Assembly (NCBI GenBank): GCA_910587695.1
Contig: CAJUNC010000017.1
Span: forward strand, 1 to 55,037
Origin: an uncultured Lactobacillus sp.
GTDB taxonomy: Bacteria > Bacillota > Bacilli > Lactobacillales > Lactobacillaceae
Direction: 5' to 3'
DNA: 55,037 nt
The notes beneath the pieces were generated by a model. The model ran no database searches. It was given only the letters and a program-made list of their open reading frames with translations, and was not told the DNA's origin. Below, piece by piece: positions 1-5,775 of the stretch. The position numbers and the translations under genes are program-made. How positions within the stretch are numbered: the stretch's first letter is position 1; the number at the start of each line of letters is the position of its first letter.

Positions 1-2
1 CT

Positions 3-143
3 GGAACGCTGACGTTTGTGTGGTTAGCGTTTTTCTTGTCATTTTGTGCGAATGATGCGCTTCGTGGTGTTTATCTTAGTTTTCCGGGGATTTATTCGTT
101 TTTCGTACTAATTGGAATAGTGATAGAACTTCGTTGGGAGTGA
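3..143 (+). CDS. C-terminal end of a small membrane protein, partial
   Basis: An open frame enters from the left edge and stops with TGA at 141-143. Its 46 visible residues hold two hydrophobic stretches (around FVWLAFFLSF and YSFFVLIGIVI) separated by a short polar turn, so it looks like the end of a two-pass or multi-pass membrane protein. It sits directly upstream of the lysis genes, and the GGGAG near its stop serves as ribosome site for the next gene. A phage membrane protein is the likely origin. I do not recognise a family, and the start is not visible. Confidence 0.45.
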   Translation, partial: GTLTFVWLAFFLSFCANDALRGVYLSFPGIYSFFVLIGIVIELRWE

Positions 144-149
144 TGGTTT

Positions 150-341
150 GTGACTGACCAAGTGTGGGTCGCTGTGATTAGTACGCTTGGTTCTATAATT
201 GTGGCTTACATCACAGCATCTGCTAATAGCAGAAAAGCTGATAAGGAAGATGATATCAGCGAATTAGAGAAGCTTAGAGAAGAAAATGCTAAGCTCAGAT
301 CGAAATTGAAAAATAGGGGGAACAAGAAAAAATGGAAATAA
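150..341 (+). CDS. Small phage protein with one membrane segment and a coiled coil
   Basis: The 63-residue product starts with GTG behind GGGAG. Residues 6-24 form one hydrophobic segment (VAVISTLGSIIVAYITA), and residues 30-58 are a charged heptad-like helix rich in E, K and L (SELEKLREENAKLRSKLK). Its end overlaps the holin start by 10 bases, which suggests translational coupling. Size, topology and position resemble XhlA-type or holin-accessory proteins of Gram-positive phages, but no diagnostic motif is visible. A role in the lysis module is inferred from context. Confidence 0.6.
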   Translation: MTDQVWVAVISTLGSIIVAYITASANSRKADKEDDISELEKLREENAKLRSKLKNRGNKKKWK

Positions 342-679
342 ATGAATTAGTTGTTACGGTACTCGCAACTGTCTTAACTGCAGTTATCAGCTACTGCGGT
401 CACTTGTTAGCTAAGAATAGTCAAGTGCTAACTGTTTTGCGTGCTATCGAACCTTTGGCAAAAGACGCTGTGATCGCAGCGCAAAAGCTTGGGGTAACTG
501 AGTATTTAACGGGCGTGGCTAAGAAAAAACACGCAGTGCAGACTGTTGTTCAGGCGCTTTCTGACGCAGGGTTCACGATTACAGATGAGCAAGTGATCAA
601 GAATGCAGTAGAAAAAGCGTATGTCGAGCAAAAAGAGTTACTTGCTCAATACCCGCAAAAAAAAGGAGGACTAGATTGA
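332..679 (+). CDS. Phage holin, LLH family
   Basis: This 115-residue protein has one N-terminal membrane segment at about residues 5-24 followed by a long amphipathic region containing AIEPLAKDAVIAAQKLGVTEYLTGVAKKKHAV. That is the layout of the LLH holin family (Pfam Phage_holin_6_1 type), in which a membrane anchor precedes a cytoplasmic helical domain. Holins permeabilise the membrane at the end of the lytic cycle. The gene lies immediately before the endolysin, and its TGA overlaps the endolysin ATG by one base. Because the endolysin has its own signal peptide, this holin may act more by collapsing the membrane potential than by exporting the lysin. Confidence 0.8.
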   Translation: MEINELVVTVLATVLTAVISYCGHLLAKNSQVLTVLRAIEPLAKDAVIAAQKLGVTEYLTGVAKKKHAVQTVVQALSDAGFTITDEQVIKNAVEKAYVEQKELLAQYPQKKGGLD

Positions 680-1935
680 TGAAAAAGAAGATTTTAGGAG
701 TTGTCGCAACGGCAGCTCTTTTTTTATCGCTTGCAACGCCAATGACGGCACAAGCTGCTAAAGGCGATCATGGTGTCGACTGGGCCAAATATCAAGGTGC
801 AAATGGTATCTTTGGTTATCCACACGATAAGTTTGCGATCGCTCAAGTCGGTGGTTATTACAATGGTTATTTTGCTGATCAGTGGACCTATCCGACACAA
901 GTACAATATGCGATCGCACAAGGTAAACGAGCGCACACATATATCTATGCACGTTTTAGTAATAAGTGGGAAGCAGACCAAATGCTAAACCACTATTTGC
1001 CAAAGGTTCAGACGCCTAAGAAGTCCATTGTAGCTTTGGACGTTGAAGATGGTACACCGAACACCGAAGCAGTGCTGTACGCTTTAGATCGTGTTGAGAA
1101 GGCTGGTTATACGGCTGTTTTGTACGGTTACAAGAGTTTCTTACTCAATCATGTTGACTTAGCACGGATCGCACGACAATATCCACTCTGGTTAGGTGAG
1201 TACCCAGATTATAATGTTACACCAGAACCGAACTACAACTATTTCCCAAGCTTTGACAATATCGGTATCTTTCAGTTCACTAGTACGTACATTGCTGGTG
1301 GATTAGATGGTAATATCGATCTAACCGGATTGTCTGATGTTGGTTACAAAGGTGGTAATGTTGAAAAGCCAGTGACAAAGCCTGATGCAGTCAAGCAAGG
1401 GATCATCGCAGATAACACACCGAAGAAGAATATCACAACTGGTTACACAGTCAAAGTCAACTTCAGCGCTAAAAACTGGGCTAGTGGCGAAACAATCCCA
1501 CAGTGGGTAAAAGGTCGTGACTATCCAGTAATTCAAACAAGTGGCAACAAAGTTTTGCTTGGGGGAATTATGTCATGGATCGATCGTTCTAACGTTGAGA
1601 TCCTATCGACAGCTAAGCAAAACAACGCTCAAGCTACAACAAGTACGTACACAGTACAATCTGGTGATAGCTTGAGTGCGATCGCAACACGTTTTGGTAC
1701 AACGGTCAGCGCATTACAGAGTGCTAACAACATTCGAAACGTAAACTTGATCTACCCGGGTCAAGTATTGCGAGTAAACGGCCAAGCTACAATCATGAGC
1801 GTATATACAGTACGATCCGGTGATAATCTAAGCACGATCGCTAGTCGTCTAGGCACAACAGTATCACACTTGCAAAGTGTGAACGGGATCAGAAATGCAA
1901 ATATTATCTATCCCGGGCAAAATTTACGCTACTAG
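679..1935 (+). CDS. Secreted phage endolysin: GH25 muramidase with two LysM repeats
   Basis: The 418-residue protein starts at ATG 679 behind AAAGGAGGA; an in-frame TTG at 676 is less well placed. Residues 1-26 form a Sec signal peptide (basic MKKK, hydrophobic core, AQA cleavage site). The GH25 lysozyme-like domain follows, with the early Asp in HGVDWAKYQG and the catalytic DVE in ALDVEDG, to about residue 220. An SH3-like cell-wall segment covers about 245-305. Two LysM repeats (YTVQSGDSLSAIA and YTVRSGDNLSTIA, each ending YPGQ.LR) bind peptidoglycan at about 320-365 and 373-418. The enzyme cleaves the MurNAc-GlcNAc bond of the host wall. A signal peptide on an endolysin implies Sec export before lysis. 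Confidence 0.93.
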   Translation: MKKKILGVVATAALFLSLATPMTAQAAKGDHGVDWAKYQGANGIFGYPHDKFAIAQVGGYYNGYFADQWTYPTQVQYAIAQGKRAHTYIYARFSNKWEADQMLNHYLPKVQTPKKSIVALDVEDGTPNTEAVLYALDRVEKAGYTAVLYGYKSFLLNHVDLARIARQYPLWLGEYPDYNVTPEPNYNYFPSFDNIGIFQFTSTYIAGGLDGNIDLTGLSDVGYKGGNVEKPVTKPDAVKQGIIADNTPKKNITTGYTVKVNFSAKNWASGETIPQWVKGRDYPVIQTSGNKVLLGGIMSWIDRSNVEILSTAKQNNAQATTSTYTVQSGDSLSAIATRFGTTVSALQSANNIRNVNLIYPGQVLRVNGQATIMSVYTVRSGDNLSTIASRLGTTVSHLQSVNGIRNANIIYPGQNLRY

Positions 1936-1944
1936 GTGATCGCT

Positions 1945-3087
1945 ATGCGAAAAGTAGCGATAAACAATAGTCTGCAAAAAGCTCGTGATACAAGTCGTGT
2001 TTATGAGCTTTTGTTGTTTGACGACGACAAGCAGACTATCGTGTCAGAAAACGATAAGATCACCGTAAAAATCGGTAATAGGACAGGCTTTTTGCTCGAC
2101 ATCGAACCTGGTGTTGCAAATGGTGCGATCACAGTAGACAGCGAAAGATTTGCTGATCTACCTGCGGATGACTATCGACTTGAGATTTGGATGAAGCGCG
2201 ACAATAAGCTCTATATTTATCCGGACGAGAAGCAGATCACACTGCGATTGTCCAGCACACTCAACGATCTCACAGGCACAATGCTAAGCACGATCACAAT
2301 CGAGCAACTTAGAAAGGAAATCGCTGAAAGTGGCGGAGCTGATGTACCTGTCATTGGTCCAAAAGGTGAAAAAGGCGACCAGGGACCACAAGGAGACCCT
2401 GGTCCTGCTGGTCGTGACGGTCTAAATGGTAAGGATGGTGCTCAAGGACCTAAAGGTGACAAAGGAGATACTGGACCTGCTGGTGAACGTGGACCAGCTG
2501 GGAAAGATGGCCAAAATGGGCATGATGGCAAGGATGGAAAGTCAGCCTACCAAATTTGGCTGGATCTTGGAAATACTGGCTCGGAACAGGACTTCATTGA
2601 CAGCTTGAAGCCTAAATCAGACGAAAGCAACAAAGTCAGCGAAGCACGACATGCGCCGACTGCGTGGACGTTAGATCGCAGTACGACACCTTGGACATTG
2701 TGGTTCGATAATGGTTGCGGCTTACAGTTTCCGGAGTATACTACAACTTCTACGGTCTATGGTTACGGCTTTGCTGGCAATCTAAATGCTACTGATTTTG
2801 CAACTTGGCCACTTGTACCAAATGTGATCAGTGCATCACGAGGAACGCTTACACTTGATAAATTTAGAAGCAAGGTAGGAGCTTTTGATTACTGGTCGCC
2901 ATTAACAAAGGTGATAAATCCACTGCAAGACGCAATTAAGTACGATTGGAGCAATGCTTTTGGCGATGCGGGCACGAATAGTGGTTCGTACGGACGCAAA
3001 CCTAATTTTGCCCGTGTTATGTATGAACTGGGCATCTGGTCTGATGCTGATGTCTTAAGTATTGGAGCAATTAGAAAGGAAGTTTAA
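1945..3087 (+). CDS. BppU-like phage baseplate protein with a collagen-like shaft
   Basis: ATG 1945 has AGGTGA at a good distance; GTG 1936 is an alternative. The first 120 residues resemble the N-terminal domain of lactococcal-type upper baseplate proteins (KITVKIGNRTGFLLDIE and a later DYRLEIWMKRDNKLYIYP). They are followed by 21 uninterrupted collagen-like triplets, then the motif SAYQIWLDLGNTGSEQDFIDSL, common next to collagen-like stretches in phage tail proteins, and a roughly 150-residue aromatic C-terminal domain that may bind the host surface. The protein is therefore likely a structural tail-tip or receptor-binding component. It lies after the lysis genes instead of before them, which is unusual. 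Confidence 0.75.
   Translation: MRKVAINNSLQKARDTSRVYELLLFDDDKQTIVSENDKITVKIGNRTGFLLDIEPGVANGAITVDSERFADLPADDYRLEIWMKRDNKLYIYPDEKQITLRLSSTLNDLTGTMLSTITIEQLRKEIAESGGADVPVIGPKGEKGDQGPQGDPGPAGRDGLNGKDGAQGPKGDKGDTGPAGERGPAGKDGQNGHDGKDGKSAYQIWLDLGNTGSEQDFIDSLKPKSDESNKVSEARHAPTAWTLDRSTTPWTLWFDNGCGLQFPEYTTTSTVYGYGFAGNLNATDFATWPLVPNVISASRGTLTLDKFRSKVGAFDYWSPLTKVINPLQDAIKYDWSNAFGDAGTNSGSYGRKPNFARVMYELGIWSDADVLSIGAIRKEV
2356..2544 (+). repeat. 21 collagen-like Gly-X-Y triplets
   Basis: The coding sequence here reads 21 consecutive Gly-X-Y triplets, including GPKGEKGDQGPQGDPGPAG. Charged K/E/D residues at X and Y and a few prolines suit a bacterial or phage collagen-like trimeric rod. It links the N-terminal baseplate domain to the C-terminal domain. 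Such repeats vary in length by recombination. Confidence 0.9.
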
Positions 3088-3090
3088 AAT

Positions 3091-3366
3091 ATGTCTATCT
3101 ATTATATGTATGACGCAGTGACAAAAGAGTTTATCGGTGAAGTGCAAGCACCTAACCAGCCAGCAAACTCGACTGAGTTGCCACCAGTTCGAAATTTTAA
3201 CGACAAAACATACAATCTTCAAGATCCGGTTTGGAATGGCGAAAAATGGACTGGTGCAAATGAAAAGCTTGATCTTTTAGATTTGATCAACGATTTGGCT
3301 ATTCAAATGGGACAGCACGAAGCACGTTTAGTAGCTTTAGAAGGTGGTGATACAGAAGATGTATAA
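3091..3366 (+). CDS. Small phage tail-associated protein of unknown function
   Basis: The 91-residue product follows the baseplate gene by three bases and has AAGGAAG upstream. Its N-terminal half (MYDAVTKEFIGEVQAPNQPANST...) contains PVWNGEKWTG, a phrase recurrent in phage tail-fibre accessory proteins. Its C-terminal half is an amphipathic helix (LDLLDLINDLAIQMGQHEARLVALE) that could form a coiled coil. Its stop overlaps the XkdX-like start. I do not recognise a specific family; position suggests a role with the tail tip. Confidence 0.65.
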   Translation: MSIYYMYDAVTKEFIGEVQAPNQPANSTELPPVRNFNDKTYNLQDPVWNGEKWTGANEKLDLLDLINDLAIQMGQHEARLVALEGGDTEDV

Positions 3367-3475
3367 TGTATGTAAAGCAATGCACAAGCTAGGATTATCT
3401 ATCAAGAAGTTTGTGAAGATGAAAGCTATCACGAAAGAACAGTATGAAGCAATTACTGGAAAGAAATATGAATAG
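3359..3475 (+). CDS. XkdX family phage protein
   Basis: This 38-residue ORF starts at ATG 3359, overlapping the previous gene by eight bases, with AAGGTGG upstream. It ends KAITKEQYEAITGKKYE, the pattern of XkdX-like proteins (about 40-50 residues, a short basic helix and a conserved ITKEQY.EITG tail) found beside the tail and lysis genes of Firmicutes phages. Function in the virion is unknown. It is the last phage gene before a strong terminator. Confidence 0.75.
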   Translation: MYNVCKAMHKLGLSIKKFVKMKAITKEQYEAITGKKYE

Positions 3476-3483
3476 CTAAACTA

Positions 3484-3521
3484 AGCGCCACGCTCGAAAA
3501 TATCGGGTGTGGCGCTTTTTT
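3484..3521 (+). terminator. Intrinsic terminator of the phage late operon
   Basis: AGCGCCACGCTCG pairs with CGGGTGTGGCGCT around a short A-rich loop and is followed by six T. It closes the lysis and tail transcript eight bases after the XkdX-like stop codon. Confidence 0.9.
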
Positions 3522-3533
3522 GTTGCAAAAAAA

Positions 3534-3606
3534 TTACCCTCCAACTATTAGTTGGAAGGTAAGACTGTTGCGAGTAACCAGCTCGCTATCAAGGTATGGA
3601 ACCTTG
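3534..3606 (+). other. Three consecutive hairpins upstream of the Fst-like locus
   Basis: Three stem-loops follow one another: TTACCCTCCAAC/GTTGGAAGGTAA (3534-3562, one mismatch), GCGAG/CTCGC (3570-3586) and CAAGGT/ACCTTG (3590-3606). None has a T-run, so they do not look like terminators. The octamer GCTATCAA occurs at 3585, 3606 and again at 3723 in the toxin start region. The region may be a structured RNA or the remains of a duplicated toxin leader. Confidence 0.5.
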
Positions 3607-3733
3607 CTATCAACATCTTCATAATAAGATAGTTATTTATTTATGTCAAGATATTTTGTATACTAATGTGGTACGTGAAATCTAACCAATTTCAATTAGT
3701 ACACAAGGTGGTGAAGTACCTTGCTATCAACAT
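3601..3733 (+). repeat. 16-bp direct repeat flanking the toxin leader
   Basis: ACCTTGCTATCAACAT occurs at 3601-3616 and again at 3718-3733. The second copy covers the toxin TTG start codon. The first also sits behind an AAGGT-type ribosome site but reaches a stop after five codons, so it looks like a decayed copy of the translation start or a decoy. Confidence 0.85.
3659..3664 (+). promoter_or_regulatory. Probable -10 box of the Fst-like toxin mRNA
   Basis: TATACT lies 62 bases before the toxin start codon and is preceded by TTG. The -35 region (TTTATT at 17 bp) is weak. A transcript from here would carry a leader of about 50 nt, matching the long structured 5' leader of toxin mRNAs in this family. 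Confidence 0.45.
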
Positions 3734-3810
3734 TTTTAAGCTTGATCTTGGCTATCCTAGTCAATTTAGTATCAAGCATTATCTATGATTGGTTGAAAAA
3801 CCATCTATAG
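3721..3810 (+). CDS. Fst/Ldr-like type I toxin peptide
   Basis: A 29-codon ORF starts with TTG behind AAGGTGGTG (seven-base spacer). Its first 21 residues are hydrophobic (LSTFLSLILAILVNLVSSII), followed by a polar tail YDWLKNHL. A single membrane helix ending in a WL-containing charged tail is the hallmark of Fst-type toxins of Gram-positive par-like loci, which insert in the membrane and disturb the envelope. The context fits as well: a leader with a direct repeat, a GC-rich terminator ten bases after the stop, and a convergent antisense unit sharing that terminator. It lies between the phage terminator and tRNA-Arg. The non-ATG start and small size mean automatic annotation would miss it. 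Confidence 0.72.
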   Translation: MLSTFLSLILAILVNLVSSIIYDWLKNHL

Positions 3811-3811
3811 A

Positions 3812-3889
3812 TAACATGGCCCTGGTCGCTTCGGTGATCGGGGTATCTTTTTATAAAAATAGCACCCCGTAAAAAATACAAGGTGCTAG
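3812..3889 (-). ncRNA. Candidate antisense antitoxin RNA (RNA II) of the Fst-like locus
   Basis: On the minus strand a TTGTTG / TAAGCT pair (18-bp spacer, about 3886-3915) could start a short RNA at about 3880-3889. Its 5' end would fold into the stem TAGCACC/GGTGCTA (3860-3888), and it would run through the complement of the toxin terminator. The octamer ACAAGGTG at 3703-3710 in the toxin leader recurs in the same orientation at 3878-3885. Being transcribed in opposite directions, the two copies give complementary RNA, as direct repeats do in par loci. Boundaries are approximate. Confidence 0.5.
3820..3853 (+). terminator. Shared terminator of the Fst-like toxin locus
   Basis: CCCTGGTCGC pairs with GTGATCGGGG, wobbles included, around a TTCG tetraloop and is followed by TATCTTTTT. 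In par-type loci this terminator serves both convergent RNAs and its loop starts the RNA-RNA contact. Confidence 0.8.
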
Positions 3890-4005
3890 CTTACACGAGA
3901 CAACAACTGGACAACAAAATATAAATTTATATCATTTTTTAACTGATCGTTGTCTTTGAAAACGTTGATTTAACACAATTAACTGTTTTTAACTGCATAT
4001 TAAGA

Positions 4006-4077
4006 TGCATCACCTGGGAGTCGAACCCAGATTACAAGAACCGGAATCTTGCGTGCGATCCATTACACTAGCGATGC
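4006..4077 (-). tRNA. tRNA-Arg (anticodon CCG)
   Basis: Read on the minus strand, GCATCGC pairs with GTGATGC as acceptor stem with discriminator A. The T-arm contains GGTTCGACTCC and the anticodon stem CAAGA/TCTTG encloses the loop TTCCGGT, so the anticodon is CCG (codon CGG). CCA is not encoded. The 3' end faces the prophage, so phage integration reconstituted this end, and the att core is probably within the T-arm to 3' end half. It is the only tRNA gene seen in the window. Confidence 0.95.
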
Positions 4078-4143
4078 GTACTTTATTATATTAAAATATA
4101 TTTGATATAATTACAAGTATAAATTTGCAAAAAGGATAAAAAA

Positions 4144-5430
4144 ATGAAACTTAGACAAGATGCAACATTACAACAAAAGCAACAAGGTAAGTTGATCATG
4201 ACGCAAAAAATGCAACAATCGATCCAGATGCTCAAATTTAATGCTAGCGAACTTCAAGACTATCTCTCGCAGATCGAATTGGATAATCCTTTTGTGGCTG
4301 TTTCATTTAATGGCAGTTCAAGCGGACAGCCATTGCCAGATTTTGTGACACAACCAAGCAAAACTAGCTCACTTTTTGATTATTTGCTCGATCAAGTCAA
4401 CCTGACAATGCGAAAAACCGTTTTGCGTGATTGGGTCGTTTACTTTGTCCAAAACTTAGATCAAAATGGGTATCTAAAGCTTGATACAAAAAAACTGGTC
4501 CGCGATAAAAAAATCGACCAAACAACACTTGATGATGCTTTGACCCTTTTGTGGCGCTTAGATCCTCCAGGTGTTGGTGCGCGTGATCTGCAAGAGTGTT
4601 TATTGCTTCAGATCGAAAGTGAGCGGGGGCGCGATGATCTAGCTTATCGCGTGATCGCTGAGTATTTTGAACTCTTTACCCAAAGTAAATGGGAACAGAT
4701 CGCTAAAAATATGGCCATCGATCTAAAGCAGATGCAGGCGTTGATCGATTATCTAAAGACTTTGTCAGCTGCACCAGGTAAGGCTTACGATCAAAGTGAA
4801 ACTACCTATATCGCTCCAGATCTGATCGTTAAAAATGTCAACGGTACTCTTAAAGCAGAATCAACTACTTTAGTCAAACCACGAGTCATTTTCCGCAAAA
4901 GTTACTATGAAAGTTTAGTCGGTGAACTTGATCAAAGCGTGTCTGATTATTTAAAGGAAAAGAAGAAGCAATATCAAACTTTGGTAGCTGAGTTGGCTCA
5001 AAGGCAAAGAACGATCGAGCGGGTCGGAGCAGAGATCTTAGCGCGACAGCCAGAATTTTTTAAGGCCCCAGATCATCCATTAAAACCGATGTTATTGCGT
5101 GATGTAGCACAAAAATTACAACTACATGAATCAACAGTCAGTCGAGCGGTGAATGGTAAATATTTGCAAACTGATTTTGGGATCTTTGAATTACGGAGTT
5201 TCTTTTCCCAGGCAGTCAATACGGATCAAGCTGATAATGAAACTAGTGTTGTTGAAGTGTATAAAAAAATCCAGGCATATATTGAAACGGAAGATAAACA
5301 TAAGCCACTCTCAGATCAAAAATTAGCAGAGCAGTTACAAAGTGATGGACTGAAAGTGTCCCGTAGAACGGTTGCTAAGTATCGTGAAAAATTAAATATC
5401 GCTTCTTCAAGTAAGCGAAAAAGATTTTAA
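4144..5430 (+). CDS. rpoN: RNA polymerase sigma-54 factor RpoN
   Basis: The 428-residue protein has all three sigma-54 parts. Region I is the Gln-rich N-terminus (LQQKQQGKLIMTQKMQQSIQML) that contacts activators. The central core-binding domain contains WRLDPPGVGARDLQECL. The C-terminal DNA-binding part has the helix-turn-helix LHESTVSRAVNGKYLQT..GIFELR and the RpoN box SRRTVAKYRE. Sigma-54 recognises -24/-12 promoters and needs an ATP-dependent activator; in lactobacilli it mainly drives LevR/ManR-controlled PTS operons. No such activator or target lies in the window. Its place just before cggR-gap is conserved in several lactobacilli. TATAAT at 4106-4111 and AAAGGA at 4131 serve as promoter and ribosome site. 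Confidence 0.97.
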   Translation: MKLRQDATLQQKQQGKLIMTQKMQQSIQMLKFNASELQDYLSQIELDNPFVAVSFNGSSSGQPLPDFVTQPSKTSSLFDYLLDQVNLTMRKTVLRDWVVYFVQNLDQNGYLKLDTKKLVRDKKIDQTTLDDALTLLWRLDPPGVGARDLQECLLLQIESERGRDDLAYRVIAEYFELFTQSKWEQIAKNMAIDLKQMQALIDYLKTLSAAPGKAYDQSETTYIAPDLIVKNVNGTLKAESTTLVKPRVIFRKSYYESLVGELDQSVSDYLKEKKKQYQTLVAELAQRQRTIERVGAEILARQPEFFKAPDHPLKPMLLRDVAQKLQLHESTVSRAVNGKYLQTDFGIFELRSFFSQAVNTDQADNETSVVEVYKKIQAYIETEDKHKPLSDQKLAEQLQSDGLKVSRRTVAKYREKLNIASSSKRKRF

Positions 5431-5617
5431 GGGATCAGGCAAAATATTTTCTAAAAAACATTATCGTTCCTTGATTTACGGGCGATCACTGTGTGTTTTA
5501 GAGTTAAAGTTCGTTAATTTATAAACGATCACACTTGTGGACTGTTAAAACTTCGGATAGTTGCTAGTGTGACTAAGTGATTTTCGTTTTTTTTATTGAA
5601 TTTTCGCTCTCAATACC
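5431..5617. other. Intergenic region between rpoN and the glycolysis promoter
   Basis: No gene is seen. CGATCAC occurs twice in direct orientation (about 5484 and 5525). TCACACT (5529-5535) could pair with AGTGTGA (5566-5572), and a long T-run follows near 5587, so it may be a poor rpoN terminator with a 30-base loop. Nothing else is recognised. Confidence 0.4.
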
Positions 5618-5646
5618 TTGCAAAAGGGAAATATTGTTGTTATAAT
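5618..5646 (+). promoter_or_regulatory. Promoter of the cggR-gap-pgk-tpiA-eno operon
   Basis: TTGCAA and TATAAT are separated by exactly 17 bp. Transcription would start near 5653, giving a leader of about 120 nt before cggR that contains the CggR operator half-site. Confidence 0.85.
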
Positions 5647-5726
5647 TTCATTGTGCTTGGGGGAGTGGGTCATCACGGTAGAATGATCTGTAATGACTTA
5701 CTCAAGTGATCAGCTCAGCAATGAGC

Positions 5727-5752
5727 TGTCAAACCTCTGGACGTTTCATGTC
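5727..5752 (+). promoter_or_regulatory. CggR operator-like element
   Basis: GGAC-N6-TGTC at 5739-5752 matches one half of the Bacillus CggR operator (two CGGGAC-N6-TGTC units). A lone TGTC at 5727-5730 is all that remains of the upstream unit, with eight bases before GGAC. CggR bound downstream of the start site blocks elongation and is released by fructose-1,6-bisphosphate. Confidence 0.6.
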
Positions 5753-5775
5753 CCACAGAAAGGGAGACGAAGATT

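Larger units (their letters stand above)
1..4006. mobile_element. Right end of a prophage, partial, integrated at tRNA-Arg(CCG)
   Basis: The block holds holin, endolysin, baseplate and XkdX-like genes, all on the plus strand, and stops at the 3' end of a minus-strand tRNA-Arg gene. tRNA 3' ends are the usual attB sites of tyrosine-integrase phages, so this junction is probably the right attachment site. The integrase, packaging and head genes and the other att copy lie outside the window, so the att core and the intactness of the phage cannot be judged. The 530 bp between the last phage gene and the tRNA carry a terminator, three hairpins and a type I toxin-antitoxin locus, assigned here to the prophage by position only. 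Confidence 0.8.

Noticed and set aside
3711..3790. GTG-started frame VKYLAINIFKLDLGYPSQF in the toxin region
   Set aside because: The GTG is part of the ribosome site of the TTG frame, the peptide has no membrane helix, and the TTG frame gives the expected Fst-like topology.
5431..5775. Sigma-54 (-24/-12) promoter upstream of cggR
   Set aside because: No TGGCAC-N5-TTGCW pattern; a normal TTGCAA/TATAAT promoter with 17-bp spacing is present.
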